Source: Cyclina sinensis (taxonomy: Eukaryota; Mollusca; Bivalvia; Venerida; Veneridae). Taken from it: a stretch of DNA of 64,000 nucleotides. Shown one piece after another: positions 1-11,896 of the stretch (position 1 is its first letter; the number at the start of each line of letters is the position of its first letter). The notes under the pieces are model-generated. The model saw only the letters and a program-made list of their open reading frames with translations, had not been told where the DNA came from and searched no databases. The translations under genes and the position numbers were made by a program. The stretch lies in assembly GCA_012932295.1 (NCBI GenBank), contig JAAONU010000003.1, positions 26,274,361 to 26,338,360 on the forward strand. The letters are read 5' to 3'.

Positions 1-590
1 GACTGAACCTTTCAGATCAAGGTCATTCAGGGGTAAAGGTCTTACAAATATATGTCGGTTGGACGGTCTTGTCCAAAGAGATGTTGTGTCCAATTTTAAA
101 GTAAATCCATATATCAATATGGAAGTTATAGGCAATGTTACAGTTTTTGGACGGAATGACGGACAGTTCAAAAACTAAAAGCCTTCCTTCATGGCCATAA
201 AAGTCAATGACTCTGTTACTTTGTCATATGAAATCTATAAGACAAATGGTGGTCGAGTAACAGAGTGTAAATGATTCTAAACATTTAGAGGTCATCCACT
301 CAATGTGTGTAATCAAGATATAAAGTTTGAAGTCTGTACAACAAATGATTGTCAAGTTACATGACAGAAATGGTTTTCAATTTTAAGGTCAATGTGACCT
401 TGACCTTTGAGCTATTGACTCCAAAATCAATTGGGTCATCCATTCAATGTGGGCAATAATCATATCAAGGTAAAAGACTGTAGACCAAAGAGTACTCAAG
501 TTATCCTCCAGAAACCAAATTGCTAACGGACAGACGGACGGACGCCCTGGACCATAACATAATATGCCCCCTTCGGGCATATAAAAAGCA
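1..590. repeat. Dispersed repeat with hairpin end, lying in or beyond the oxidase gene
   Basis: Non-coding interspersed repeat containing recurrent 'aaggtcaatgtgacc' type phrases and a run of ggacagacggacggac. It ends in a perfect 7-bp inverted repeat, TATGCCC (563-569) and GGGCATA (575-581), around a 5-base loop. The same style of hairpin end recurs near 61075 and 61772 (ATGCTCCCC...GGG). Because the oxidase exon ends at 1301 with a donor pointing this way, the copy probably lies in that gene's intron. It may begin before the window. Confidence 0.5.
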
Positions 591-1300
591 AAAAGTCCGT
601 AGAATATGCATATCTATATATTTATCGAAAATTTTGTCAGATCGAAAATCTAACTATCAATAAAATTGTACGTCATTATTTTATAGTACTATTCTTAATG
701 CAATGTAATATTTTGCAGAAAAGGTAAAAAAAATATTAACCTCGTCAGGTATTAGGTCTAATTTATTCACCTGAAGTTTTTTCTTTAAAGCTCCAAATGT
801 TTATTGTCCTATTTTGGTTTTTTCTGTGCTTGGTGTTAAAAGAAATAGAAAAGAAAGAAAAAGAACACCTGTCTTCGTAGTAATCACGCACGAATTCCAC
901 GCCTGAGATGTGATCATTGGTATAATACTAGCTACCGACGATTACTCGAGCAGTTTGTATGTGTGTTTGTGAAAAGGCTGCCAGTCTCATGCGGAGTATC
1001 TAGTATGGTTCAAACTTTTATGACTTTACTATAAAGACGGTGTTAAACGCTACCTTAACTAAATGACAAGTTTTAAGGTAAAGCAAAATACTGAAACATC
1101 AACAGGTTTCATTGGTTCATTCACACGTCCTATATACAGCACCGATCGCAAAGAACTTCCTTTAAGATAAATTTTAGGACTAACGTTATGTTGTTGTCCC
1201 TACATGTTATCCGGAACACAACTATTATATACATCTTGAAAGGTATCGTTTTTAAGTTTTTAAAAAAATAAGCATTAAATATCATTTGCCAAGCACTTAC
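591..1300. other. Oxidase intron sequence, nothing else seen
   Basis: AT-rich sequence after the donor at 1300/1299 on the minus strand. I looked for the next oxidase exon (it should start in phase 1 and supply the Gly plus axial ligand after the last copper-binding His) and could not identify it here. It is probably left of the window. Confidence 0.4.
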
Positions 1301-3137
1301 CTATCTGATTATGCATTTCTTGATGACAGTGGATATACCATAAGCCAGGATTATCTGCAACAAATCGTATAACCACATAACCTCCCCCAGGAAGTACCAC
1401 TGTATCCTTGCGCGGTGCTCTTGTTAGATCTATATCAGGTATATTTCCATTTTTCCATGTTTGGTCAGACCAAGTAGTATTATAGAAACAATTCTCTGAT
1501 GTACATTTTATATCGGATGTAAAAGTTAGATTTTCTGGGTGATAACCAACTTTCAGAACATGAAAAGAGTAACCATGGACATGTATGGGGTGATGAGAAA
1601 CAGTGAAAAATCCTGGGTTGACAAAAGTAATCTGTACAACGTCTCCAGAGTTCACCGTAAGAGGACGATTGCAGTGGCAGGCTTTATCAGGAAGACAGTG
1701 ATGACCTTCATCACAAATTCCTGTCACTTCTCTCGGCTGGGTTAAAGCCGAGACTGGTGGAAGTTTAAGTCTTACACCATTCATATGGCCATATACGCCA
1801 GGCTCAGGACCTTCTTGCATTGCAAATCCTGTACTGATAAAAAATTCTTTAAAGTTTCCAGAATTCGACGCTGGAGCAGGGTCACTTGCATCAGCCGCAC
1901 GCATTTTATCCGTAGGTATACAACTCCAATTTGGAAATGTTTCAAACGGACAATTAACAGCAGAACACGGATCATCTTTCGTACATTCTCGTTTACTTGA
2001 TGTAGGGTCGTTGTCTTCGGCTCCGTCATATCTTAAAACAGCATTTGCGGTTAATTCTTTTGTATCGTGGAAAGTTTCTGCTCTTATCCAGTAGTTGCCG
2101 ATATTTTTCTTGGCTTCTAAAACAAAATCAAATCTCTCGCCAGTATGAATAACAATTAAGTCAACTATAATTGGCTCTATTTCATTTCCGTCAGTCGCAA
2201 CGACCTTTAACTTGTGATTATCAACGGACAATATGTGCTGATATGCATAGCCACCACCTATCGCGCGAAATCTGTAGCTGGTTCCCTCACTAACTCTAAA
2301 TACACTTAAAGGCGATTTTGTCAAATGATTCCCAACTTTATCTGAAAAACGACCTCTTCCATTGATCAAAGTGGAGGTTATTTGTATTAATGGTGAAAAT
2401 GAACCGTCCTGTCTCCTTCGTGGTGGAATGAAATTTCCTTCAGGGGTGTAAGGTTCCAATATTACAGTCGTATATAATTCATCGTTTGAAGCACGGTTAT
2501 TGTAATCCTGTAAAACCAAAACAAGTTCCTCCATTTTCTCTGGTTCTTTTTCTTTAACAATAAAAGCTCCAACTAAACCCATGTTTACCTGGGCACCAGT
2601 ATGGGAGTGATAAAAATACGTTCCACTGCGGTTCGGTCTAAATCTGTACGTGAATGTCTGACCTGGTAAAATCGGACACTGCGTGATAAAAGCAGCTCCG
2701 TCCATCCAAGGTGTGCCCCGCATCTCAATACCGTGGAAGTGAACCGTAATGCCATCACTTAGCAGACGATTGGTGACGTGCACAACGACTTCTTGATAAA
2801 CGTAAACCGTTAATGTTGGTCCTGGCATTGTTTTATTAAACAGCGTCAAAGGCTTGTCGTGCGTAGATCCGTCTGCAAGAACGACTTCGTTCGGATCAAC
2901 AGGAGTGTGCTTTTCGTCTCCGAATGTATATAACTTCCCATTAGATTCATTGACGTAAACTTTCTGGAAAAAGCCCCGTCGCATTGGCAACCAATGAGAA
3001 GCCTCCAGATAGAATTCGCAAGTAGTTGCTGTCATGTCACAAATATTTGCATTTCCATGACCGTCACACCAAATCCCAGGTAAAGCTAGAAATAAACCTA
3101 GGCAAACCAGCTTAAGCCGAACCGACAATGTTACCAT
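1301..3137 (-). CDS. Secreted laccase-type multicopper oxidase, first coding exon (3' part missing)
   Basis: Copper enzyme that couples one-electron oxidation of phenolic or similar substrates to four-electron reduction of O2, acting outside the cell. The ATG at 3137 starts a signal peptide (hydrophobic residues about 8-23). Three cupredoxin domains follow. The four copper motifs are visible: HFHG (133-136), HSH (177-179), HPIHVHG (516-522) and HCHQEMH (603-609, with the T1 Cys at 604). The exon encodes 612 residues plus the first base of a Gly codon, then meets a consensus donor (AG|GTAAGT on the minus strand at 1301/1300). The T1 axial ligand and C-terminus therefore lie in a later exon outside the window. 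Intervening Cys pairs (CSAVNCPF region, about residues 390-397) fit the animal laccase branch. In molluscs this family is linked to shell-matrix/periostracum tanning, immunity and pigmentation; the exact substrate cannot be told from sequence. That one exon holds nearly the whole enzyme is notable. Confidence 0.93.
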
Positions 3138-3160
3138 TTTCTACCTGAAATCATACTATA
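3138..3160 (-). other. 5' UTR splice acceptor just upstream of the oxidase ATG
   Basis: Read on the minus strand, a good acceptor (TTTCAG, with AG at 3146-3145) precedes only seven untranslated bases and then the ATG at 3137. The oxidase therefore probably has a separate non-coding first exon further right, which I could not locate. The promoter is likewise unplaced. Confidence 0.55.
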
Positions 3161-6100
3161 AAAATAGCATTATAAGATCAACTTGAAAACATTTTTATCC
3201 ATTTTTATGATATTTTACAAATAAACTTTAAAAACAAAGGGGAAAAAATCTTAAGGATTAAAGATGAGAATAAAACAGAGGTAGTAATTAAATTATGTAT
3301 ACATAATTATTTATGCTAAACTTGCAGACTGTAACCCAAACAAATAAAAACGCAGTGTTCGAAATGACAAAACAAAGGAACTATGTATGTCATAAAGTGG
3401 AAGAAAAATGTGATGAAACTTTAAACTTCATCATAAAAGCAAAACCGAAGGAACAGCGCACTGATCACGTGTCTTCTTGCGAAAACTGTCCAGTTTCATT
3501 AGGAAATATTAATAGCTAGATACTGCGATACGGTAAAGGCGATTTTGTTTTTGTTCATCAGTTTACAATCATCAGCTGCGTAGATTATACATGATTTGCA
3601 TATCACTAGAAATTCTACGAAATTTTGTATGTTTTCAGTTTGTTTGTTTTTTTTATTCCTTAAAAGTGTTATATTTGTTCTGTAAACAAGAGGGCGTCCG
3701 TGGCCCTTAAACGTTCACCGGAGTATAATGGCTTAAAAAAAACGAGTGCAATGACTCGTTATCAAAAGTAAAAAAAGCAAAAGAAAAAGAAATAAACGGG
3801 ACGTAATTTTAACAACATGAATAGAGGTCTACTAGATAAGAAATGTTTTGAAATATTTTCTTAAATATTTCTATGTAAAACATGTAACCGTCGTAGGAAA
3901 GAGTCCATAATGACTTAAGGGACAAAATTTAAACGGTCTTGGTACAAAACTACTGGAAAATACTGTACGTCAAATTTCAAGTCTCAAACTTGCAATGTCG
4001 TAGTTCTATTTGTGGCCAACATCCGTTCTGTGTTTCTAAAAATTATGGACTGTGTCTTTCGATAGAAAAATTAAGTGTTTCGTGATTTTCTAATCAGTTT
4101 TCTGACTCCATATTCCTGTTTAAAGAAAAAAGAAAAGCTGAATGACTTAAGCTTTTGTTGCCGTCAGTATTTGGTTTGGCATCATTGATGAAGATTTAGA
4201 GCGATGATTATAAATCTCAAATTGGCTTTTCATAGAGCTTCTTAAGCATGTAAGCAAAGTACGCTGTCTATCTTAATAAAACTGGTTATCGTTGGCAGAG
4301 TCTTGGTTAGTTTAGGTTATGAGGGTATAATACTGAAAGTGGTCCTTTCCAGAGATATTCCTTTTCTTGAATATGCACTATGTATGTCATTGATGCATAA
4401 AACCTTGGTTTAATGTCATGTCCAAAAGACAATCAGTAGTGTTAGTTGGATCGATCGAACAAGCTACTCCATGAATAACAAGTCCTGCGTGTAACAATTC
4501 ACCTATCAATAGTCACCATAATCCTTTCTTTTGCAGATTGAATGAGTCCGCCTTTCTTAAAGTGTGGACATAGTCAAACGCGGTTGCTAAAATCACTAGA
4601 TTAAAACAAATGTTGTTCCTTTCGATAACTTTCATTCTTGTCCGCTTTTGAAAACATTCAAATGAATGGGAAACTTTTAAAGGTTCATTATGAATACATG
4701 TATATGGTTCTCAGTATATCAAAATTATTAGATATCTACTGCATTTTCGTTAAAATGATTTGGTAATTTGTAATTACCTTTTAAAATGATCTGATCTAAG
4801 TCGGATGTAAGAACAAATGAATGGATTAATGATAAATAATTTAGGGTTCTCTTTACACCACAATCATTTCAAATAAAAAATTTGTTCCTTTTTTAACTCT
4901 CTTTTTTTCAACCAGATGACATATCGACTATCTCCTAAGCTGAATGAATCAAATGCATCCAAGTCTGCCTATTTAATACTACTGACACCTAAGCGCATTT
5001 CTATTCCTGAACTCGGTATTAAAAAGCATGAAAATGATGAAAATGATAATAATGATGATAATGAAGATAACTGAATTATGATCTCCGTCTGGTTGTGGTG
5101 TAAAAAGCATGAGAAAAGATAAAAATAATATTGATAATAATAAATAACAAAATATTATTATTATTATAGAAATTAAATTATAATAAAGGCATTTTATTAT
5201 CATAATACTCTATCTGCATTTTATTGTTGTTATTTATATTCTAAAATATATTTACTTGCAATTTTCATAATGTAAACTTAAGCAAAATAAAGCTTTACAA
5301 AATAAAAAATGAAGAATATTGAAACTTTCGAAAACCAAACCTTTGTTATATCATAGAATTTGAATGAGAAAATGTAGCTCCTTCTTTCAGCTTTCCAACT
5401 GAAACTGAAATAAATAAACAGAAAAAAGCAAAGTCACACTGTTAATTTAGAAAGATATTTTGAAAATGGGTATGCTTGGTCTGATACAAACAACAAAAAA
5501 CGATAGAAAAGACTGTAGGTGTTTAAACATAATAGTTATATGGAATTGTATAGTGCATGCATTGCAAAGTTTAAACATATCATATTGCTATTTTATGTTT
5601 TCAAGGTTATATACTCTGTGTTTAAATTATCAATAAATGAAGCAAGTAAACAACGTATACAAGCGAACATATATAAGGCGTGTACATTTAAAGTTACGTT
5701 GGTTTTTCAAGCATAAACTTTCTGCCCCTTCCTTATATTTGTAATAAAAGCCTTCAAGTATAAACGATTTCTATTTATTCGCATAAAAAATGATATTCCA
5801 TAACATTACTTTTAGGTCTACGGACAACAGAACAGAACAGAAAAAAACGTGAATTCAGGCTGGTTTCTAATAATTACATCGACTTACAAAACATAATCAC
5901 ATAAACCAAAATAAGTCACAGGACAAGGAACAAGAGGTATCTTTATAAAAAAGATACACACCCGTGTTACAGACACATGGCATTGGGAAAGTGTATAATA
6001 TACACACTGACAATTAGAGTACAAGGACGCCATCATTTAATAAAAAGGCTTTTTAATGTTATTTGGCGGGAAGGATACGTTTTTTTGATGACCGAAAGTC

Positions 6101-6355
6101 AAAAAAACAAAATGTTGAATCCTACCTCCTTGACATTATTGTCGATAATTTACCATCGATTCCTTTCTTTCACGAATATCAAATGTGCAAAATGTAAAGA
6201 ATTTGAAAAAATGTTTATGAATCTATTACATTAAGGTTCAGAGTCACTGAAGCCAGGAAAACAACATGACAGGTTTAGATTTCATTATTTTGACAATAGA
6301 GGCAATAGAGGTCGCAATGTGTCGCAGTATTCAAAGGACTGATCCCTGCAGTCAT
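3161..6355. other. Intergenic or oxidase 5' intron, mostly featureless
   Basis: AT-rich DNA with no recognisable gene. At 3688-3722 a degraded 'acaagagggcg..tggccctt..cgttcacc' phrase is the reverse complement of the terminal hairpin motif found at 12880, 33842 and 54945, so this is a repeat remnant. At 5020-5200 there is low-complexity (GATAAT)n-like and AT sequence. At 5826-5845 there is a short (ACAGA)n run of the kind that ends some molluscan LINEs. Confidence 0.4.
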
Positions 6356-6533
6356 CCGGAGCGGAGTCACCCTACTCCTCCACTAACAATTCAAACTGAC
6401 TTTAGTACCATGTATCAGTGCTGTACACTAAGCTAAGAAAATATCAGATGCTTTCTTTATCCTGCACTTATCAACTACAACCCTAAATAACTAAATTGTA
6501 CAGGGGGTATCGGTCACATGGGCAACCGATACT
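6356..6533 (+). mobile_element. SINE family A, copy 1 (plus orientation)
   Basis: Matches the reverse complement of the copy at 59512-59768. Shared blocks in order are a 'ggagcggagtcacc' head, 'taccatgtatcagtgctgtac', 'gatgctttct.tatc.tgcac' and a terminal 'gggcaaccgatac'. The tRNA-like head is degraded here. Non-autonomous; no coding capacity. Confidence 0.6.
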
Positions 6534-7779
6534 GACGATAACCTGTGATAGATAGAAAGCATTCAACCGGAGTTAATAGGATGTAAATCTAATTTTTCCT
6601 CGCTTCTGGGTTAGAAAGGAACATCAGCTGTAGGCTTTTAAAATTAATTCGAGAAGACAATAAGAAGTACAAACTCTGTCTCCGATGAAAATAGTATTCT
6701 AGATATTAGATCAGTAATTGGTTACGCGCTTTAATTTTTCTACCGAATGAATTTAAAATCATTAAAGGTTTTCTAGAAATAAGGAGCGGAAAAGAAATGG
6801 AAACTTTTAGAACTTTAAACCAATTTGAGAAACTGGCCTTTAAGGCTTAGACGGTGGGGATGGGAAGACGAGTGAATACTCCAATGCAGTCTGATTACTG
6901 CATGTCTTCTTTCGGCGGTGAAATGCCTAAATCTGAATCCAATGTTTTAGGAAGTAACGGTAATTTACAAAAGTATTTTATAACGTTGGTGATAAAACAC
7001 ACATATATGAAAAACTAACATTGCAGTCATAAAACTACGTATAATGCTTGATCATGTTACGTTATTTTCAGTCGCAAAAATTGCGCCTTAACAGATATAG
7101 CTCAACGGGTGGCTTACGCTCCCTAAGCAGCTATGTGAATACACTACCGTTAACATTCGACCGATGCGCAGGAGAGTACGGGTAGCTATATCCTGTGTTG
7201 ACTGCAAGGGATATAGCTTTCAACGAAGGGGAGCTATTTACGTCAAGATGCCTCATTTTGACAGATACAGCTCCCCATAGCCGATTTAGAAACTAGAGGT
7301 GTAAGATAAATATTTACCCATATATGTTTGTATTTTCACACGGTAACAAATTTTAACAATGTACTGATAACTTACTCTAACACAGGGTATAAAGTATATT
7401 GCTCTGTTTTCAGCACTAAAACCATCATCATTATTACCATCATCATCATCATCGATTAAATTCCGATACATGGGTTGTTCAAAATGTATTGGGGCTTAAT
7501 CATGTTGAATTTGATATTACTACCATGGGTCGGATTCTTCTCATTGTGGACGAGTTTTTATGACGTTATGTCGTTATTCAAGCGACCATTAATCACAGTT
7601 TTACCGTCACGATGTGCAATAAAAACACTTAACGACCTCTCTAAACTCACATCATTAATTCACAACAAATATCATTAAAATGTAAAATGTTCATAATGTA
7701 TCGATCCCCCGTCCAAAAATCTAAATAAGGACGTAAATGACCATATTTGACCTGACTTACTCTGACTTAGAGCAAAATA
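6534..7779. other. Intergenic, no gene recognised
   Basis: No supported coding region. The only structures noted are the hairpin at 7184-7218 and a short (ATC)n run near 7430-7455. Confidence 0.35.
7184..7218. repeat. Perfect 10-bp inverted repeat
   Basis: AGCTATATCC (7184-7193) and GGATATAGCT (7209-7218) are exact reverse complements around a 15-base loop. Related 'gatatagctc' and 'gatacagctc' phrases flank it at about 7095 and 7263, suggesting the core of a decayed palindromic element. Confidence 0.6.
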
Positions 7780-8005
7780 TCAAGATCGTTTTGTCAATTT
7801 TGGTGATGATGACTGATGTTGGTGGTGATGGTTAAACTTTGACACTGATGGTTATTATAATGAACACGTTGATGACGATGACACAATGATAATAACAAAT
7901 ACCATGCTGATGATCTTGTAACTTCTGATGACGTTGCTGAAGTAAATGATGAAAATCATAAAGACGACAATGACAATGATGTCATTAATGGTGATAAAAA
8001 TTAGG
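7780..8005. repeat. GAT/GAC-rich low-complexity tract
   Basis: Degenerate trinucleotide-rich sequence (GATGATGAC, GGTGATGG, GACGATGAC, GATAATAAC). Open frames here arise from composition and are not taken as genes. Confidence 0.6.
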
Positions 8006-8871
8006 GGAGTCCTGGTTCGAGTTATCAAGACTTCAAATTTCAGAAATCTTGAACATCGCCATGCCAGAAGGGTAAGGCAGACACATTAATTAGGTGACGT
8101 AGCGAGGGGGTTCTTAACATAACATGGACAAAAGTTCTGTACAGGTTTGAAATGACAGGGACGGCATGTTCCTTGAACGCTTCATTATGGTAGATTCGAT
8201 CATTTTTATAAAACGAAGAAACGGTGGCTAAAGACAAAGAAGTTGAACAAAACAGAGCAGAGGCAATGTGACCAGACCAATATGGCAGAATTAGCCTGTA
8301 GTGCGAGCATCAAAATAACGCTTGAACAAGAAATACGGGTGTTGTGATAGTACCCGGAGAACGGCAAGCTATCTTTCATCAACAAAAGACCCTGACTGAT
8401 TTTTGTACTTTGAAGTTTCCGAGGCTTCAACTGTCATTGCACAACACCTAAGGGTATGACGCCCAGCTCATTCTTTAATATCGACTCACACAGACGATAA
8501 TGTACCTACCTTACTCCTGAAAGTCTTTCAGGTACATGTGTAACTTAATGTTTCGATGATTTTTCCAGTTATGCCGTTAGCACCTCAAAAACGTTCGGCT
8601 TGACAGTAATGGGTGCGTTTATTTTCCTTTCTGTGTATATACCAAAACCTTTCAAGAGCACATGGATCATACATCCTCTATGGCTTATGCAAACCCGGCA
8701 GCATGAATCCGTTTTAGCCTGGTTCCGGGGAAAGATATAGCAAAACGCCATGTTTGATTTTCAGAAAGAAATTACATTGTTATCCCTATCTTATTTAGTG
8801 ATATAATTGATCCTTTCATTAAAACAACCAACTTAGCACAGGCACAACAAACCATCGCGTTAGTTTAAACT
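8006..8871. other. Intergenic, nothing recognised
   Basis: Slightly higher GC than its surroundings, with short overlapping open frames on the minus strand (8040-8430, 8569-8751). None shows a start context, a domain or splice partners that I recognise. Confidence 0.3.
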
Positions 8872-9740
8872 TATTATGCCCCCTACGAAAAAGTGGTGGT
8901 ATATTGCTTGCACATGCTAGTCGATAGGTAGGTCCGTCCGGTCCGTAGACCATGTCTTGTCCTATCAATAACTAAAGAACGCCTTTACCTATAGTTCTCA
9001 TATTGGTGGGAAGGTTTGTCATGATTAGTAGATGACTCCTTCTGATTTTGAGTTAAAAGGTCAAGGTTACTTTGACCATGACAACAAAAAGATTGTCCGA
9101 TTAAATACTAAAGAACGCTTTGGTCTACATTCCTCAGATTTTTTGGGGAGGTTGGTCATGACCTGTAGATGACCTCTATGATTTTGAGGTCAGTAGATCA
9201 AAGATTAAGGTCAAAAAAGCTTCTATGATCAATAAAGAACGCTTTTGCCTATAGTCCTTAATGTTTGGTGGTGAGGTTTGTCATGATTATTGGTTTTAAA
9301 ATCTGTAGGTCAACGTCAAGGTCACTTTGACCTTAACCAAAAAAAGCTTGTCCAATCAATAACTAGAGAACGCTTTGACCTTGACTCATCAGATTTGGTA
9401 GTGAAGTTGGTCATGACCGATAGATGACCCCTATCTATTTCGAGTTCACTGTGACCTTAACCCAAAAAAAGCTTCTTATATTCAATGACTAGAGAACAAT
9501 TTGGCCTACAGTCATCAGATTTGGTGGGGAGGTAAGTCATGACTAATAAATGAACTATATTGATTTTGAGGTCAGTACATAAAAGGTCAAGGTCACAGTG
9601 ACATTCATCACAAAAGCTTGTCTACAGTCTTCAGATTTGATAGTGTTGTTGTTCCTGACCTTTAGATGACCCATATTGATTTTGAGGTCCGTATGTAAAA
9701 GTCACGTGTAAAAGTTCATGTAACATGACTAATTGGGGTA
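8872..9740. mobile_element. Minisatellite-cored dispersed element
   Basis: Starts near 'ttatgccccctacg' followed by a gtccgtccggtcc run. It then carries about five diverged units of roughly 125-135 bp, each with 'agaacgctttg', a 'gtcatgac..tagatgacc' block and 'ttgaggtca..aaggtcaagg'. The 'agaac' phrase recurs at about 8976, 9113, 9235, 9367 and 9492. A non-autonomous repeat with a tandem core, like several others in this window. Confidence 0.6.
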
Positions 9741-9776
9741 TACATGTTTCACAAACATCTCTTGATGATTTTACTT

Positions 9777-9952
9777 CGATTGGGAGACAAGTTCTTGCAA
9801 CTAATATTAATCTCTCTCGATGACTGCTTCCTGCGTTCAAACCAGCCTTCGCGCCGACATTGTGGAAATCGGAATGTCACTGGAGACTCTCATTCCTAGT
9901 GGAATTCGAACCAGTAACCAGTGTTTTAACTTCTCGACCACTGCTTTTCCAG
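9777..9952 (-). mobile_element. SINE family B, copy 1
   Basis: Shares with 48560-48715 a 'gggag..ttcttgca' block, 'gactgcttcctg', 'tggagactct.a.ctgGTGG' and a tRNA-derived end. On the minus strand the end reads as a tRNA-like head (box B 'ggttcgaattcc', box A region 'agtggtcgagaag'). Open frames crossing it are not genes. Confidence 0.55.
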
Positions 9953-11344
9953 GGCGTTAAATTTCAATGTCTTCCCAAAGGTTGGCTTTTAATTCCGATA
10001 AAGGTTATCCCCACAAGATGCAGCACTGCATGCAGGCGCTCGATGGTTACAGCTCTTGACTATCAAGACCAAGCGATCTACTCGCAATGCCTTGAAAGGT
10101 GGCGAAGAACATGTATGACCTTCTACTATGAATGTGTTTCAACCAGAACGACAAAACCTTATATGGATATTTATAGATGCCTGACATGTTTTTCTAACCA
10201 AAGACATAAAAACTCTTACACGTTACAAACGATTCTTACCCTGCCAAAACCAAAGCAAAGCTGAATTATTTACAGAGGACATGAAGTGGTTTTACTGTGG
10301 TAATATGAATTGGACTAGTAGGTTCAAACTCAAAGACAAGGCTCTTATGGTTCAATTTAATCCGGTTTAACTCCTTGAGGATCTTGGTCGTATTATCAAT
10401 ACCTTTTAGACTTGGGAAATCAATTCTGGATTTGTATCACTTATGGCACTAGGATCAGTGGAATATAGAGGTGTTAGAGTAAAGGCGAGTACCTTCGAAT
10501 AAAAGATGTGATCAACGTCCAATCAAACTGGTTGAAAAACAAGGACGAACAAGCTAAGTTTAAGCTACACTGCAAAAGGCATGCGACTCGTAAAAATGAA
10601 AAAGAATCCTGGCCGAGGAACATTTGCCAAGACACTGCCTCATTGATTTTGGAATGAAAATGCACTTAACCATGTGCTTCACAAGACCGAGTAACAGAAC
10701 GACATGTATTATATAGACTGTTTTGACAATGATGTGTTTGTGCTGATGAATTTCACAAATCGAAGTAACAGAATTAAAAATGCTTCTGCCAATGTGCTTT
10801 GGTATATTGGTGAAATTTTATTGACTGTAACTCCATCACTTCTATGGCCGTTTTGGAGAAGGCGTTTTCTTTTTCAACACAGACATATGCATGCATGTGT
10901 ACAATTCGGTTCCGTAAAACATTCAGATCGTCATAGTCGTCTCGGACAATGGACCAATGAAGTCCCCCTGAAACCGCGAATCAAAAAAAAAATACATGAA
11001 TACATCCTGAACAGCGAATGCAACACAAAATACAAAAAGAATGAAACCAGTTCAGATTACAACACATCTCAATATGTTAATGTCAACAGCTAAGTGGCCT
11101 GTGCCAAGGATATATACTATATGCGCAGGAGATAGAATACCCTTGCCGCGTCAAAAGACATCGTTACTGCAAAGTGATATATGAATGACTGGTCAAAGCA
11201 TTTCTATCAGTTTACATCAAACGCATGGTGGTGGCAAAACATTACCATCATTCTTGAAGAGATCAGACAGAAAAGAGGCAGTGGCTTGGCAAACAAAAGA
11301 TGTAAAGGAAATCGTTACAGCTCTGTGAGTATGTGTGTGTGTGT
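9953..11344. other. Intergenic with unrecognised open frames
   Basis: Plus-strand open frames run to about 10264 and from 10704 to 11093. I see no known domain, signal peptide or splice signals in them, and the composition matches neighbouring repeats. They may be relics of a transposon; I would not call them genes. Confidence 0.3.
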
Positions 11345-11450
11345 GTGAAGTTAGCAAAATAGCAGAACAGTAGAATAGCAGAACAACTCCAGCAAAATAG
11401 CAGAAAAGCAGTATTGCAGAATCTCAGAATAGCAGAAGAACATTAAAAAA
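11345..11450. repeat. AGCAGAA(T/C) short tandem repeat
   Basis: Imperfect tandem array of a roughly 8-10 bp unit (agcagaacag, tagaatagcagaac, agcagaaaag, agaatctcag, aatagcagaag). It lies next to a short element with 'gagcccctccgtctgtc' at 11461 and an inverted-looking 'ggagccctcc' at 11595. Confidence 0.55.
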
Positions 11451-11896
11451 AAGTCTAATAGAGCCCCTCCGTCTGTCTTTCTATCTGTCCATTCGGCTGT
11501 CCGGAAATCTGGATCCTGCAATAACATAAAATCCATTATATGATTTGACTTCAAATCGGGAAGAAATAGTGTACAACCGACTATTAATTCCATGGAGCCC
11601 TCCTTAGATTAAAAATGGAAAGACGAAAGTGCATTGGCTACTGTCTCTGAGAAAATCTTATCCCTAGAATTCCGGTGCCGCACGTGATGGAAATATAATA
11701 ATGAACGTCGATATAAACACAAGATACAAGATGTGCATCTTCATTAGTGCCAGCTTTGCTACTAATACATGACATATTTGTTGCAAAACGAAACATTCCT
11801 TGTTGTTGTTTTGTTGTTGTTGTTTTTGTTGTCGTTGGTTTTCTTCCCATTTGAAGAGATAGTATTAGACATTTTTTCGTGAAAAAAACAACAGTT
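11451..11896. other. Intergenic, low-complexity TTG tract
   Basis: No gene recognised. A (TTG)n-rich run lies at about 11800-11840, and its complement produces an artefactual Thr/Lys/Gln-rich frame. Confidence 0.35.

Noticed and set aside
1539..2029. Frames opposite or offset to the oxidase exon
   Set aside because: Shadows of the oxidase coding sequence.
8040..8430. Two overlapping minus-strand small proteins
   Set aside because: No domain, signal or splice evidence; consistent with chance in a GC-richer stretch.
9860..10264. 134-codon frame as a gene
   Set aside because: Its first part is the tRNA-like end of a SINE; the rest has no coding support.
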